This document shows positions 1-10,018 of a DNA stretch of 20,507 bases, piece by piece (positions within the stretch are counted from its first letter, which is position 1; the number at the start of each line of letters is the position of its first letter). The stretch is from Chromera velia. Its lineage: Eukaryota > Sar > Chromeraceae. The notes under the pieces are model-generated. The model was not told the origin of the DNA and searched no databases. It saw only the letters and a list, made by a program, of their open reading frames with translations. Made by a program: the position numbers and the translations under genes. The DNA is taken from NCBI GenBank assembly GCA_018398765.1, contig JAHBMJ010001343.1:12501-33007 (forward strand), written 5' to 3'.

Positions 1-12
1 CACCGAGAGCGA

Positions 13-42
13 TGACTGACTGACTGACTGACTGACTGACTG
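13..42. repeat. (TGAC)n microsatellite
   Basis: Seven tandem TGAC units are directly visible, followed by a GA-rich tract. Confidence 0.9.
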
Positions 43-226
43 GCAGAGAGAGAAAGGGGAAGGGGGAGAGGGAAGAAGGTGCGTGCATGGTAGTGGATGG
101 CGACGAAGGGGACGGTTGATGTGTACAGCAGACGAGTGAGTTCGGATAAACGGGGGATGAGGAGGTAGAAGACAGATCGACTGATTGATTCATTTACTGC
201 TGACGATACACAGCCGAAAAGCACAG

Positions 227-231
227 ACACA

Positions 232-274
<43 letters not shown>
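227..274. repeat. (AC)n-(AG)n compound microsatellite
   Basis: An uninterrupted run of AC dinucleotides passes directly into AG dinucleotides. It is a simple sequence repeat with no coding signal. Confidence 0.9.
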
Positions 275-279
<5 letters not shown>

Positions 280-1100
280 GAGAGAGGGTGGCGTGGGCAG
301 ACAAAAAGAGACGAAAAGAGAGAANGGGGGGGGGGGCAGGAGATGTGTTCATGATGCAGTCGGTAGCACTCTAGATGCCGTCCCCTGTCCTTGCCCGCCT
401 CCTTGTCCCACCATCTGCAGAGTGCAAGAAAAAGAAGAGAGGCCTTTGAGTTAAGTTGAGTCAGACAGACAGAAAAAGTGAGAGAGAGCTGAGGAGGCTC
501 GAAAAAAGGACTCGAGGCAGACAGCTCCTCACTTGTTCTCTTCTCTCTTCTCGCCTGCTTTCGTCTCCTCTCGTTTTCCTTAGAACAGATTGGTATCTTT
601 TTCTCTTCTCTTCTCTTCTGTCTTCTCTCACACACGCACGCGGAATGGAAGGGACATGATGCACTTGTCTATGTGCCTCTCCCTCTCTTCCCCCCTCTCA
701 GCAGTAGGGTCATGGTCATGCCCCTCCCCCCTCATTCGTCGTCTCCCTGTCTTGCGGGTCCATGTGCACAGCTGTGGATTCATATTTCTTTGTCTCCCGT
801 TTTTGTTGCGTGCTGTTGTCTTCTCTGCTGTACAGCAGTTCGCATGTTTCATCTTTCTGCATTTTGTCATCTTCAGTTTTTGCAATTTGTTTTCTCTGTC
901 TTCTTGCATCCTGGTCTCCCTATCTGGCTACCTTTGGCTCCAAATCAGTAACCCAAAGCACATTTGTCCCTGGATGTCCGTTAAGGACAACCCTTAGGCA
1001 GAGGACGGAGAGCCAGCAAAGAGGGAGCGCGACAAGAGCCGTAAGGCTCTGCTTGGTGTACTGGTGCATTTTGATACTCTCTCAGCAGTACTTTGGAAGA

Positions 1101-1661
1101 AACTAGTTTAAAAAACTTATGACCATATAATTAAGCTAGTGAATTTACTTAGAAATTTACTAGTAAATTATAAACGCTTGACGTGCGGATATAACAAGGC
1201 TGTCAGATTACATATGTTTTAAAACATTTTGTTATATTTCACTTTTTGTGTAGTTTGTTTTCAAGTTAAATCTAGTTGATTGATTTTGCTTTGATTGATT
1301 GATTGATATGTTCCGCCCTAGGGCCTTCCCGCTATGTCTATCGCTTTTTTCATTGATTGATTGATATGTTCCGCCCTAGTTAAATCAGATAAAAATATTA
1401 AAAACACTGTATGACATCATATGAGATTGCTTCCTATTAAATTCTTGATGCCAAAGTTGGTGGCTTTTAGTAGTTTTTCTACTCTAGTTTTTACTAGTAG
1501 ACTCGATGATCGGAGTTATTTGATGATTGCGAATGACTTTACACGTAATTTTTAGTAAATTTTCTAATCTGAATTTCCAGATGTTTTTTTGGTAATATCT
1601 GGTAACTGATAATTTTACCAAAAATTTTAAGATTAATTTTCATTCATTGTAGCATTCATTC
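1101..1661. other. AT-rich intergenic stretch
   Basis: The stretch is AT-rich, has many CTAG/ACTAGT words and lacks long open frames. The only structured feature I see is the direct repeat pair at 1294-1321 and 1352-1379. It ends where the hAT-like terminal repeat begins at 1662. Confidence 0.6.
1294..1379 (+). repeat. 28-bp direct repeat pair, 58-bp spacing
   Basis: The same 28 bases, several ATTG units followed by ATATGTTCCGCCCTAG, occur at 1294-1321 and 1352-1379. The 30-bp spacer is GC-richer than its surroundings (GGCCTTCCCGC). It could be the footprint of a small mobile element or a tandem unit. I do not recognise the family. Confidence 0.8.
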
Positions 1662-1691
1662 AGGGTTGTTAAGTACCATGCCTTTCAGTAC

Positions 1692-1696
1692 TTCGG
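1692..1696. repeat. Target site duplication, left copy (TTCGG)
   Basis: The five bases directly before the 5' LTR repeat exactly at 8143-8147 directly after the 3' LTR. Five base pairs is the usual staggered cut of Ty3/Gypsy integrases. Confidence 0.9.
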
Positions 1697-1971
1697 TGTT
1701 ATGGATCATGAATAAGAGAAATACTTAGCCTTTCGATAAGCAAGATCGACCTAATAGTAAAAGGGTCCAATACAGAGTGATTGATTCAATACAGACGCGT
1801 GCCTATTATTGACAGCAATTCTCAGATACAGAGAATGGACGTGCATACATGCTGCCTGTCATAGAGAGAAGGCAAGCCTGAAGGAAAGGTGCCCTCTCTA
1901 ATAGACTTCTATGTGTAAGATCGTAAAAGCACGTATCTGAGCCCTATAGCTTACGTAGGCCAGACGGAACA
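1697..1971 (+). repeat. 5' LTR
   Basis: It is 275 bp, starts TGTTATGG, ends CGGAACA and matches 7869-8142 almost throughout. It should contain the element's promoter and polyadenylation signals. I see no strong TATA box, and the AATAAG near its start is only a weak candidate signal. Confidence 0.95.
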
Positions 1972-1972
1972 G

Positions 1973-1985
1973 TGGTTAGCAGAGC
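1973..1985 (+). promoter_or_regulatory. Primer binding site, initiator-tRNA-Met-like
   Basis: One base after the 5' LTR the sequence reads TGGTTAGCAGAGC. The leading TGG pairs with a tRNA CCA end. The rest equals the classic initiator-Met primer site TGGTAGCAGAG with one extra T. Location and TGG start are typical; the exact primer tRNA is an inference. Confidence 0.6.
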
Positions 1986-2255
1986 TTTCGGGTTCCCGGT
2001 CCAGTTAACACAATACAGACCGGAATCACAAGAAGAGGAACCTCCTATCTGCAAGGAGGAAGCCAGAGTTCCCCTTCGATTCCTTCCATCCACCCCTGGT
2101 TGGAGAACATCGACACTCCTCCTCCTTCCTCCATAGGCACCCTCTTCACGGAGGAAGGGGAGATTGTTATCGAAAGCCCAGCAGCCACGCACCGCTCAGC
2201 ATCTGAACAATACACTGATTCAGAGGAATCGATACAGGCAGGGCAAGGACTGAAC

Positions 2256-3257
2256 ATGGCAATTGATGTAGACAAACTGAAGGCACTGGCAGAGGTGAAG
2301 AGAGTCGTAGAGGTATTTGACCCTAAGAAGAAGAATGGGAGGACTTGGTTCAGCCAATTCCGTGACAAAGTGAAAACCGGTAACCTGAACGTCGACGAAT
2401 ACAAACTGTTGCTTGGTATGCACTTTGTTGACACTGACCTGGTGCAGCAGTGGGATGAGAAGAGAGGAACATGCTCCACCGTCGATGAAGTAGACGCATG
2501 GTTCCTCGATGCCTATGGTGGGGGAGGAATGGAAGAAAAGCATGCGGTGTATACGATGGCAGACGTGAAACTGAGTGTCGCAGACGCATTCCAACCGTTC
2601 GTTGACCGATTCATCGATACCTTCATGGCCGCCAACCCAAACGCTATTCGCAACCATCGTATCACACCATTCATCAACGCCCTCTATCCCGAAATGCAGG
2701 AAGCTCTGGAAATTGAACCCGCGTTCTCCGAATAGAATGACTTGGTAAAGAGAACCGGGCATCTCCATGCCAAGCTGCAGAAGAAAGCCAGAGCCAAACT
2801 CGCTGCCGTTCAGAGTACGCAATCAGCGTCTGACCTTGAAGGATGGGAGAAGTTGACAGACAGGCTTGAGTGCGTTGAGGCCAGCATAGCGGCTTTGCAC
2901 ACTCGTGGCCGCGGCAGGGGCAATTCGATGCCGCGAGGGGGTCGGGGCGGCTATGCCGTCTATGGCAATCGGCCGTCTCCTCAAGTCGCATACGGCTTCA
3001 CGCCTGGCCGAAATGCAGGCTCAGGATAGAAAAGTAGATACAGGGGACGAGGAGGAATGCCAGGAGGTGTGTACAGAGGCAGAGGAGGTCACAACGGTTT
3101 CAACAACAGTCACTTCGGGTATGGACAGAATGGGCATGCTCCACTGCTTGAGCAACAAGTGCCAACATGCCACCATTGCAGGTCGCCATCACACTTCGTC
3201 GCGAACTGTCCACAACTGCGGTACTCGGGAAACGAATGGGGTGGAGGGACACAGTAG
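2256..3257 (+). pseudogene. gag: Gag polyprotein with CCHC zinc knuckle, two internal TAG stops
   Basis: This would be the structural capsid/nucleocapsid protein of the retrotransposon, assembling the cytoplasmic particle that packages its RNA. The frame is open from 1980, but the first ATG is at 2256 in a good context (AACATGG), so I start there; a non-ATG start upstream is possible. The first part has a retrotransposon-gag pattern, with Trp-Phe-x2-Phe near 2346, QQWDEKRG near 2445 and INALYPEMQEAL near 2670. A Gly/Arg-rich linker follows, then a CCHC knuckle (CHHC..H....C spacing C-x2-C-x4-H-x4-C) at 3168-3209. TAG codons interrupt the same frame at 2733-2735 and 3027-3029, and recognisable Gag continues after both. 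The final stop is TAG at 3255-3257. The end overlaps pol in another frame. Confidence 0.8.
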
Positions 3258-6100
3258 AGGCAGTCCTTACTACCCAACCTCAGTTACCTCGTCCTCTCTC
3301 TGCGTATCTCCATGCTCCACTTCATGAAATAAAAAGGAAAGGCTGCTTTTCGAGAGAGGACGACAGTGCAGGGAAGAGATTTGCTTTTGAAAAAGCGCGT
3401 AGGCAGCCCGTACTTCCATCTCCTTTGCCGGTACGAATGCCCAAAAGAGAAGAAACGAAGCCAATAAGCATGTGGGCACAGAGTGCTTCCGTTAAGGTCG
3501 GTAGTCAGTCGAAAGTAAGCTTTGTGGTTGGAAATGGACATAAGACGACAAGAATACTTGATTCAGGTGCAGAGGTCTCATTCATAGATGTGTCACTGAC
3601 TTTGCATGCAGACAGCCCAGTGGTTCCGGCTACCCTGGCGCTGTCGGCGGCTAGAGGGAGTGGGTTGAAGGTGCTGGGGGAGACCACGATCTCACTCTCC
3701 CACCCCAACAACCCAGAGAAGAAATTCCTGCACACTCTCCTCGTCACAGCCGATACGGGGTACAACCTGGTCCTTGGGCAGGACTTTCTTAAGCTCAAAG
3801 ACCCAGTCGTGCAGTACCATTACAGAGAAGATAGGTTGGTTGTTGCTGATCTTCCCGTCTTTCACTGTTGGTATGATGACGGACGGAAGCCGATGCGTGT
3901 GGCTCCCCTCCGCCGCACAAAAGTCACGAAGCGTTCCCATGCGCTTCTTTGGGTGGATGTAGATGGAGTAGGAGAGGAAGAAACAGTCATTTTGCATCAA
4001 AATTTTCCCCGAACGCACCCAGGCCTTGCAGTCCCAGACCAGATAGTCACAGTGAGGGCCGGTGTTGCCACCATCGAAGTCCTGAACGTCTTGCAGCAGG
4101 ATCTTCGGTTGGGTACAGAGTTCCTCCTTACTTTTGCCGAGCCAGCCAGCCGCGTTGCCTCAGTCACAGCCGTCACAGCCGTCACAGCCAACGTGACAAC
4201 ATCTACCCCACCGCAGAATCTCCCGCCGCCTCTTTTGTTTCTGAAAGTTGATCTCTCACACATCCTGCCTGAGGTCAGAGGGAAGTATGAATCCCTCTTC
4301 CGAGAGCATAACGACCTCTGGTCTCGCTCCCGCTTTGATATCGGCGAATTGCGATTGAATGGGCAGCCGTACGAAGTCCAAATCCCCACAGGCGATGCCC
4401 CTTCCATCAGATGGAATCAGGACAGAGTGCCCTACCACCAACGCGACCATGTGAAAAAGGAGATTAAGGCAATGGAAGAGGGGGGTGTCATCCGCAAGTC
4501 CAGCTCTCCATGGGCTGCGCCCGTTGTCCTTGTGAAGAAGCTTGATGGCACCACCCGTTTCTGCCTCGACTTCCACAAGCTGAATCAGGCAACCAAACGT
4601 GACTTGTTCCCCCTTCCCCGCATTCAAGAAACCCTCGACCATCTCGCAGGAGCACAGGTGTTTTCCGTTCTCGATTACACCTCCGGCTTCTTCCAGCTGA
4701 AGATGCATGAAGCAGATGCAGAGAAAACTGCTTTCGTGACTCCTTTTGGTCTGTATGAGTTCACACGCATGCCGTTTGGGCTCGTGAACGCACCGAGCAT
4801 CTTCCAGCGTGTGATGACGTTGCTCCTCGCAGGTTTGACGAGAGACATCGCCCTCGTCTACATCGATGACATCATTGTTTTCTCCCGCTCGCACAAAGAG
4901 CATTTGAGGGATTTGAGGGAGGTTTTGGGATTGGTGAGGCAGGCAAACCTCAAGCTGAAGTTAGAGAAAGCGCAGATTGCGTTGAGAGAGGTGGAGTATT
5001 TGGGACATTCAGTCTCCTTCAGGGGGATCAGGCCGAGTCGAAAGAATGTGGAGAAGATATTGGAGTGGGAGTCCCCAAAAGACCGAAAAGAGCTGCGCTC
5101 CTTCCTTTATCTCTACTCGTATTACCGCCATTTCGTTGCAGGCTTTGCGAGGTTGACGCATCCCCTCCATGAGCTGCTGAAGCCAGCTGACAAGGAAGGC
5201 CGTCCCCTTCCCTTCCAGTGGGGGGAGGCGGCAGAGGCAATCTTTACCGAATTGAAGAGACGCCTCACTACCCCCCTTATCCTTGCCTTTCCAGACATGA
5301 GCCGCCCTTTCACCGTCAAGCCAGACGCGTGCAAGGTCTCCGTGGGAGGTCTTCTCACACAAGAAGTCAACGGAAAGGAAGTGGTGATTGCCTACACGAG
5401 CAGGGCGTTGAGTGCCGCCGAGAGGAATTACAGCCCAGTAGAGAGGGAGGCCTTAGGTCTTATCTACTGCTGCCGACAGTGGTGGCACTACCTCATTGGT
5501 GGGCGCACGTATGCAGTCACTGATCATAAACCCAATTTGGCGATGGAGGATAGGAAAGTGACGAATGAGAAAGTAAGGAATTGGGCGTTAGAGTTGCAGG
5601 AATTTGGGCTGCGGTATGTTCACAAATCGGGAAAAGCCCATACAGATGCAGACGCTCTCTCCCGAATGCCGCAGAAGCCGTTGCCTGTTTGTGTTGACAG
5701 TGGTGTCCCACTGTGCAGACATTGCAACCAACCCGCAGACGGGAACACCGAGATCCGGACAAGCATGGGGGCAGTCATGGCAAGTATACACAGGCAGGCA
5801 GAGGCTGTACCGCTGCAAGCAAACAAGACGTTTTTGGACAGAGTGAGAGAGGAGTTACCGAAAGATCTAGTGTTGGGGGACCACTACAGATATTTTGCGA
5901 AAGGTATTATGCCGACAGACAAGAGGCAGGCAAGGCAGGTGCTTTTGGAAAAGAGTGCGTTTGAATTCAGAGGTGGCCTGCTGTACCGATTTAAAGGGAG
6001 AGGGATAGAGAAAAGAGAGCAACTCGTTGTGCCCAGGGCGTGCCAGTCGACTGTGCTTATGATGGGGCATGATCATAGTTTAGGAGGTCATGCAGGGTAG
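3167..6100 (+). CDS. pol: Pol polyprotein: protease, reverse transcriptase, RNase H, start of integrase
   Basis: This part encodes the particle enzymes that mature the polyprotein and copy RNA to DNA. The frame is open from 3152 after a TGA; 3167 is merely its first ATG, and expression is more likely by frameshift from Gag near 3233. Residues below are counted from 3167. The aspartic protease active site is LDSGAEVSFID, Asp about 132 (codon 3560). The reverse transcriptase has RFCLDFHKLN near 468, the first catalytic Asp in VLDYTSGF at 503 (4673) and YIDD at 565-568 (4859-4870). RNase H has Asp in PDAC (5324), Glu in SPVERE (5441) and Asp in TDHKPN (5522). The integrase HHCC finger begins near 6068 with HDHSLGGH. 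TAG at 6098-6100 stops the frame, but homology continues in the same frame. Confidence 0.93.
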   Translation: MPPLQVAITLRRELSTTAVLGKRMGWRDTVEAVLTTQPQLPRPLSAYLHAPLHEIKRKGCFSREDDSAGKRFAFEKARRQPVLPSPLPVRMPKREETKPISMWAQSASVKVGSQSKVSFVVGNGHKTTRILDSGAEVSFIDVSLTLHADSPVVPATLALSAARGSGLKVLGETTISLSHPNNPEKKFLHTLLVTADTGYNLVLGQDFLKLKDPVVQYHYREDRLVVADLPVFHCWYDDGRKPMRVAPLRRTKVTKRSHALLWVDVDGVGEEETVILHQNFPRTHPGLAVPDQIVTVRAGVATIEVLNVLQQDLRLGTEFLLTFAEPASRVASVTAVTAVTANVTTSTPPQNLPPPLLFLKVDLSHILPEVRGKYESLFREHNDLWSRSRFDIGELRLNGQPYEVQIPTGDAPSIRWNQDRVPYHQRDHVKKEIKAMEEGGVIRKSSSPWAAPVVLVKKLDGTTRFCLDFHKLNQATKRDLFPLPRIQETLDHLAGAQVFSVLDYTSGFFQLKMHEADAEKTAFVTPFGLYEFTRMPFGLVNAPSIFQRVMTLLLAGLTRDIALVYIDDIIVFSRSHKEHLRDLREVLGLVRQANLKLKLEKAQIALREVEYLGHSVSFRGIRPSRKNVEKILEWESPKDRKELRSFLYLYSYYRHFVAGFARLTHPLHELLKPADKEGRPLPFQWGEAAEAIFTELKRRLTTPLILAFPDMSRPFTVKPDACKVSVGGLLTQEVNGKEVVIAYTSRALSAAERNYSPVEREALGLIYCCRQWWHYLIGGRTYAVTDHKPNLAMEDRKVTNEKVRNWALELQEFGLRYVHKSGKAHTDADALSRMPQKPLPVCVDSGVPLCRHCNQPADGNTEIRTSMGAVMASIHRQAEAVPLQANKTFLDRVREELPKDLVLGDHYRYFAKGIMPTDKRQARQVLLEKSAFEFRGGLLYRFKGRGIEKREQLVVPRACQSTVLMMGHDHSLGGHAG
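3227..3233 (+). promoter_or_regulatory. -1 ribosomal frameshift slippery heptamer GGGAAAC
   Basis: In the Gag frame the bases are phased G GGA AAC, the X XXY YYZ arrangement used for -1 frameshifting in retroviruses. It lies 22 bases before the Gag stop, inside the 3152-3257 gag/pol overlap. A one-base backward slip gives GGG AAA CGA, which is exactly the pol frame. A small downstream hairpin (stem 3253-3260 with 3265-3271, one bulge) starts about 20 bases later and may be too distant to be the only stimulator. Confidence 0.75.
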
Positions 6101-6811
6101 CACCGGTTGGCAGACAAAACGTTGCTGCATTTCTGGTGGCCTCGATTGCGGGCTGATGCGAGGGAGTGGGTTGCTTCCTGTCGAGAGTGTCAGGAGCGAG
6201 CGAAGCGTCTTCCCCCCAGAAACCCATAGACATTCCTAGTGCCTCCCCATCCATGGCACACGTTAGGAATCGACGTGTCTGGTCCTTTCCCAACCTCCCG
6301 CAGAGGAAACCGATTTGTCCTCGTTGTGACAAATCATTTCTCCAAAAACATCGAAACCTTCGCCCGTCCTGAGATGACAGCAACAGTCGTGGCACAGATT
6401 TTGGTGGATGAAATTTTCTATCGGTATGGGCCGTTTGAGGTCCTGCTCTCTGACAGGGGGACAAACTTCCGGAGTAAGTTGGTGTCTGAGGTGTTGCGCA
6501 TTCTGAAAATCAACCACAAACTGACCTCAGGATACTACCTTCAATGCAATGATCTGACTGAGCGTTACAATCAGACCTGGGAGCAAGGGGTTGGGAAGCA
6601 GCTGAAGGCAGAGAATTCCCTTGACTGGGACCTTTACCTTCAGCCATTCAATTTCTCTTACCGCACCACCCCTCATGCCGAAACCTGTCTCACTCCTTTT
6701 CAGCTGACGTATGGGTATGAGCCGACCCATCTGCTACGAGTTGAACCTGTTTCCCCGGATGCACGGTCCCCTCCCATTGCCTACAATGACTACTACAGCG
6801 TCATCCGATAG
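6101..6811 (+). pseudogene. pol: Integrase core, continuation of pol after an in-frame TAG
   Basis: The segment continues the pol frame and would insert element cDNA into the genome. The HHCC finger completes with CREC at 6179-6190. A second TAG lies at 6227-6229. The catalytic core then runs with Asp in GIDVSGPF (6272), Asp in LLSDRGTNF (6452) and Glu in NDLTERYNQ (6560). The last two are separated by 35 residues, the canonical D,D(35)E spacing. The usual HPQTxGQ-type segment before the Glu is degraded to YYLQCNDL here. Another TAG at 6809-6811 ends the open segment inside a predicted helix, and the frame continues beyond it. The catalytic triad survives, but the stops would prevent normal full-length product. 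Confidence 0.85.
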
Positions 6812-7653
<842 letters not shown>

Positions 7654-7868
7654 ACTGTTGATTGCTCTGTGGTATGAAGTGATGACTGCGCTGTTTCAAT
7701 CGATTCGATCCATCATTCCTTTTTCCTACTCTTCTCATATTTTTCCTGCCCTTCGTGTCATGTGGTGCAGCCGCGCCGATGGTGGTTCTTCGATTGCTGG
7801 TGTAGGTGGCTGGGATCGGTGAAAGGTGTGAATTGTGCGGGACGCACAAGCTTAAAGGGGGGAGTGAT
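7654..7868 (+). other. Retrotransposon 3' non-coding region with polypurine tract
   Basis: No frame of interest follows the pol tail. AAAGGGGGGAGTGA at 7854-7867 abuts the 3' LTR and is the expected plus-strand priming polypurine tract. Confidence 0.75.
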
Positions 7869-8142
7869 TGTTATGGATCATGAATAAGAGAAACACTAAG
7901 CCCTTCGATAAGCAAGATCGACCTAATAGTAAAAGGGTCAATACAGATTGATTGATTCAATATAGACGCGTGCCTATTATTGACAGCAATTCTCAGATAT
8001 AGAGAATGGACGCGCATACATGCTGCCTGTTATAGAGAGAAGGCAAGCCTGAAGGAAAGGTGCCCTCTCTAATAGACCTCTATGTGTAAGATCGTAAAAG
8101 CACGTATCTAAGCCCTATAGCTTCCGTAGGCCAGACGGAACA
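7869..8142 (+). repeat. 3' LTR
   Basis: It is 274 bp and has the same TGTTATGG start and CGGAACA end as the 5' LTR. One C present in the 5' copy (GGGTCC) is absent here. Directly after it TTCGG repeats the left target duplication. Confidence 0.95.
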
Positions 8143-8147
8143 TTCGG
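8143..8147. repeat. Target site duplication, right copy (TTCGG)
   Basis: It is identical to 1692-1696. With one copy removed, the two arms of the hAT-like element rejoin. Confidence 0.9.
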
Positions 8148-8590
8148 TATTTAATTATTTTGGGGGGGGTGGCTCCGTTTTTCGGTACCAATACTTTCGG
8201 TATCTTTTGGTACCTTAAAAATTTTGCTTAAACTAAGTTTTATAACGTTAAAATAACTAGATTCTAGGTTTTTCCACTAAAAATAAACTTAATTAGGTCT
8301 GCCCAGGCTGCCTTACTCACTAAAAAGAAACTGCCCTGCTCTGCTTTGCAGTCTTTGCTTGCTACCGGGCCCGCTATGGTTCCCTTGCTAGAGTTTTGAT
8401 TCTAGAACAATCAGTTTTCCACATGAGGCTCAACTAAAGCTGGTCTAGAAGCAGCAGTCTAGGGCCTTACCTGATGAAATTTTTGCTGGTGACGAAAGTA
8501 TTGAAAAAGTGCTGAAAGTAACGGGAAAAAACGAAAGTGGGGGTCGGTTCCGTTTTTTGGTACTTACAGTTATCGGTACTTAACAACCCT

Positions 8591-9272
8591 ATTGAATCAT
8601 ACTTTTAAAAAATTCTAGTCAGTTTTAACTTGAAGTAACTTGGAGCTAGAACCTACAATAGGAGATTCAACTTCTCGAGTTTCTACTAGTCTCTACCTAG
8701 GTCTCTACTTAGGTCTGGAGCAAACTTTAATTAGCAAACTTATATAAAGATATATATCATCATCATCATCATCATCATTATTATTGATCGGTCTATAGGC
8801 CATCATGTAATGCATGAGTCTAGGACAATGCTGTATTGCCCCTTTGCCAGACTTGCATCACCCATCGGGGTGGGGCTGCCGTCTGCTAGCTGAAACACGG
8901 CGCCTGAATCATGACGCTTAATCGATTTAAGTGCCGTCCCTCACTATAGAAGGCTGCAACAGTCAAACCAATCCAAGATACTGAGAGCAGACAGAGCAAA
9001 CCAATGAAGAGGGAGAACAAGGATTGGAATAGATGTATGAAGAAGGCGTTCGAAGGGTCAAAAGGATGAACAATTTGGAAAAAGACCGTTCGGTCGTTGT
9101 GCTCGCATCTTTTATCTCTAGGAGAAGAGGAAAGGGAAATAAAAAGGAAAGAAAACATAGAAATAAGAAACAGAACAAAGTCCCATTGCTAAGCTTCATA
9201 CTCAGTCTACTCTCACAGCCACGTTGCAATAAACTTGCCCTTTTGAAGCATCATTATATAAAGGAGAGTTAG
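8591..9272. other. AT-rich repeat-derived DNA with (ATC)n tract, no gene
   Basis: There is AT-rich DNA with CTAG-rich words to about 8755, then a clean (ATC)n tract at 8756-8778. A GC-richer segment follows, starting GATCGGTCTATAGGCC, which resembles the repeat pair near 19970 and 20331. The purine-rich part at 9000-9230 yields only compositional open frames. I see no RNA gene. Confidence 0.5.
8756..8778. repeat. (ATC)n microsatellite
   Basis: About eight ATC units are visible directly, followed by ATT units. Confidence 0.9.
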
Positions 9273-9484
9273 TGATGATGATGATGATGATTGAGGGTTA
9301 AATCCTAGATTTAGCGACGTCAAATCCCAAGCCACTAGCAAGGCTTTGAGGACAACCCAGAGCACACATTCATGGGGGCGGGGGATGATGAAACCTACAT
9401 GCTAATCGAATCGATACGCCTCAACTTGCCTTATCGACAGAATGGACCTTCTTGAGACAGTCGGCTATAGCTTTGGAACCGCTT

Positions 9485-9798
9485 CTAGGCAGAATTGTGC
9501 ACAACAGCATTCAGTTTTTTCTCATTATCAGAAGTGCCCCTCCCGGTTGCACCTACAAGACGTTGTGCTATCTGTATTCTTATGTCAATGGGCGCTTTCT
9601 GCTTCGCAATTTTGTACAGTTCTTTCAGCCTGTTCCATTCCCTTTTTGTATCCTTACATTCCGTCAGAACATGAACCTCATCTTTGATCACACGCGAGGG
9701 GGACAAACATTTATCGCACAGCCGTTCCGGTTGGGTTTTATCTATATCCCCCCCTGTAAGAGCCCTGAAAAGCGTACGTAGTATGCTCCGGCATAGTC
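9485..9798 (-). pseudogene. LINE reverse transcriptase C-terminal fragment
   Basis: On the minus strand an open frame runs from about 9798 to TAG at 9485-9487, with TAA directly upstream. It reads RSILRTLFRALTGG, then a cysteine/histidine cluster beginning CDKC and continuing to HVLTEC. The spacing C-x2-C-x11-H-x4-C is the zinc-knuckle-like motif found downstream of the reverse transcriptase in many non-LTR elements. The tail is a charged helix ending in VVHNSA. The polymerase palm and endonuclease are missing, so this is a 5'-truncated remnant, as is usual for LINE insertions. There is no start codon context and no obvious poly(A) tail. The family was recognised by pattern, not by search. 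Confidence 0.6.
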
Positions 9799-10018
9799 GT
9801 TAACTGATGATTGAGGGTTTTGTTATGTATGTCACATCCTTTTGTTAATAGTAGTTAATATATACAATAGAGAGCTCCCCGCCCGGCATAAAAGAGTAGT
9901 AAAGAGTAGTTAACAGGAAGATTTGACGCACCGTCACACATGCAAAATAAGACTATGGAAAACTAGCTATACGGAAAAGTTTCCGGAAAAATATCAAAAA
10001 ACGTGAATTTAGTTGAGG

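Larger units (their letters stand above)
1..1100. other. CT/GA-rich low-complexity region, no convincing gene
   Basis: The stretch is dominated by pyrimidine or purine runs and microsatellites. Short open frames exist on both strands, but all translate to Ser/Leu/Phe/Cys-rich or Arg/Glu-rich strings that follow from base composition, with no conserved motif. Its texture matches the introns of the gene at 10928-18881, and a donor-like GTGCGTG at 79-85 matches that gene's first donor, so it may be intron or UTR of a gene lying to the left. An ambiguous base (n) sits at 325 beside a G homopolymer, a likely sequencing or assembly weak spot. Composition changes sharply to AT-rich near 1100. Confidence 0.5.

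Noticed and set aside
628-997. Open frames on both strands in the left low-complexity region
   Set aside because: They are short, compositional and without motif. Neither strand shows biased third positions.
4140-4200. GTCACAGCC repeats inside pol as a possible CRISPR-like or regulatory array
   Set aside because: These are a few in-frame 9-bp units encoding Val-Thr-Ala within pol, simple coding slippage with no spacers.
2733-6811. UAG reassigned to an amino acid in the host
   Set aside because: Not supported as the main reading: gag also ends in TAG, and C-to-T decay of CAG explains the pattern more simply. Kept only as an alternative to test.
8780-8930. Possible tRNA or structured RNA after the ATC tract
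   Set aside because: I could not build a cloverleaf or find box A/B sequences; the segment resembles a dispersed repeat instead.
9033-9272. 79-codon plus-strand frame before the GAT tract
   Set aside because: It is Arg/Lys/Asn-rich owing to purine-rich DNA; there is no domain, and the region is repeat-derived.
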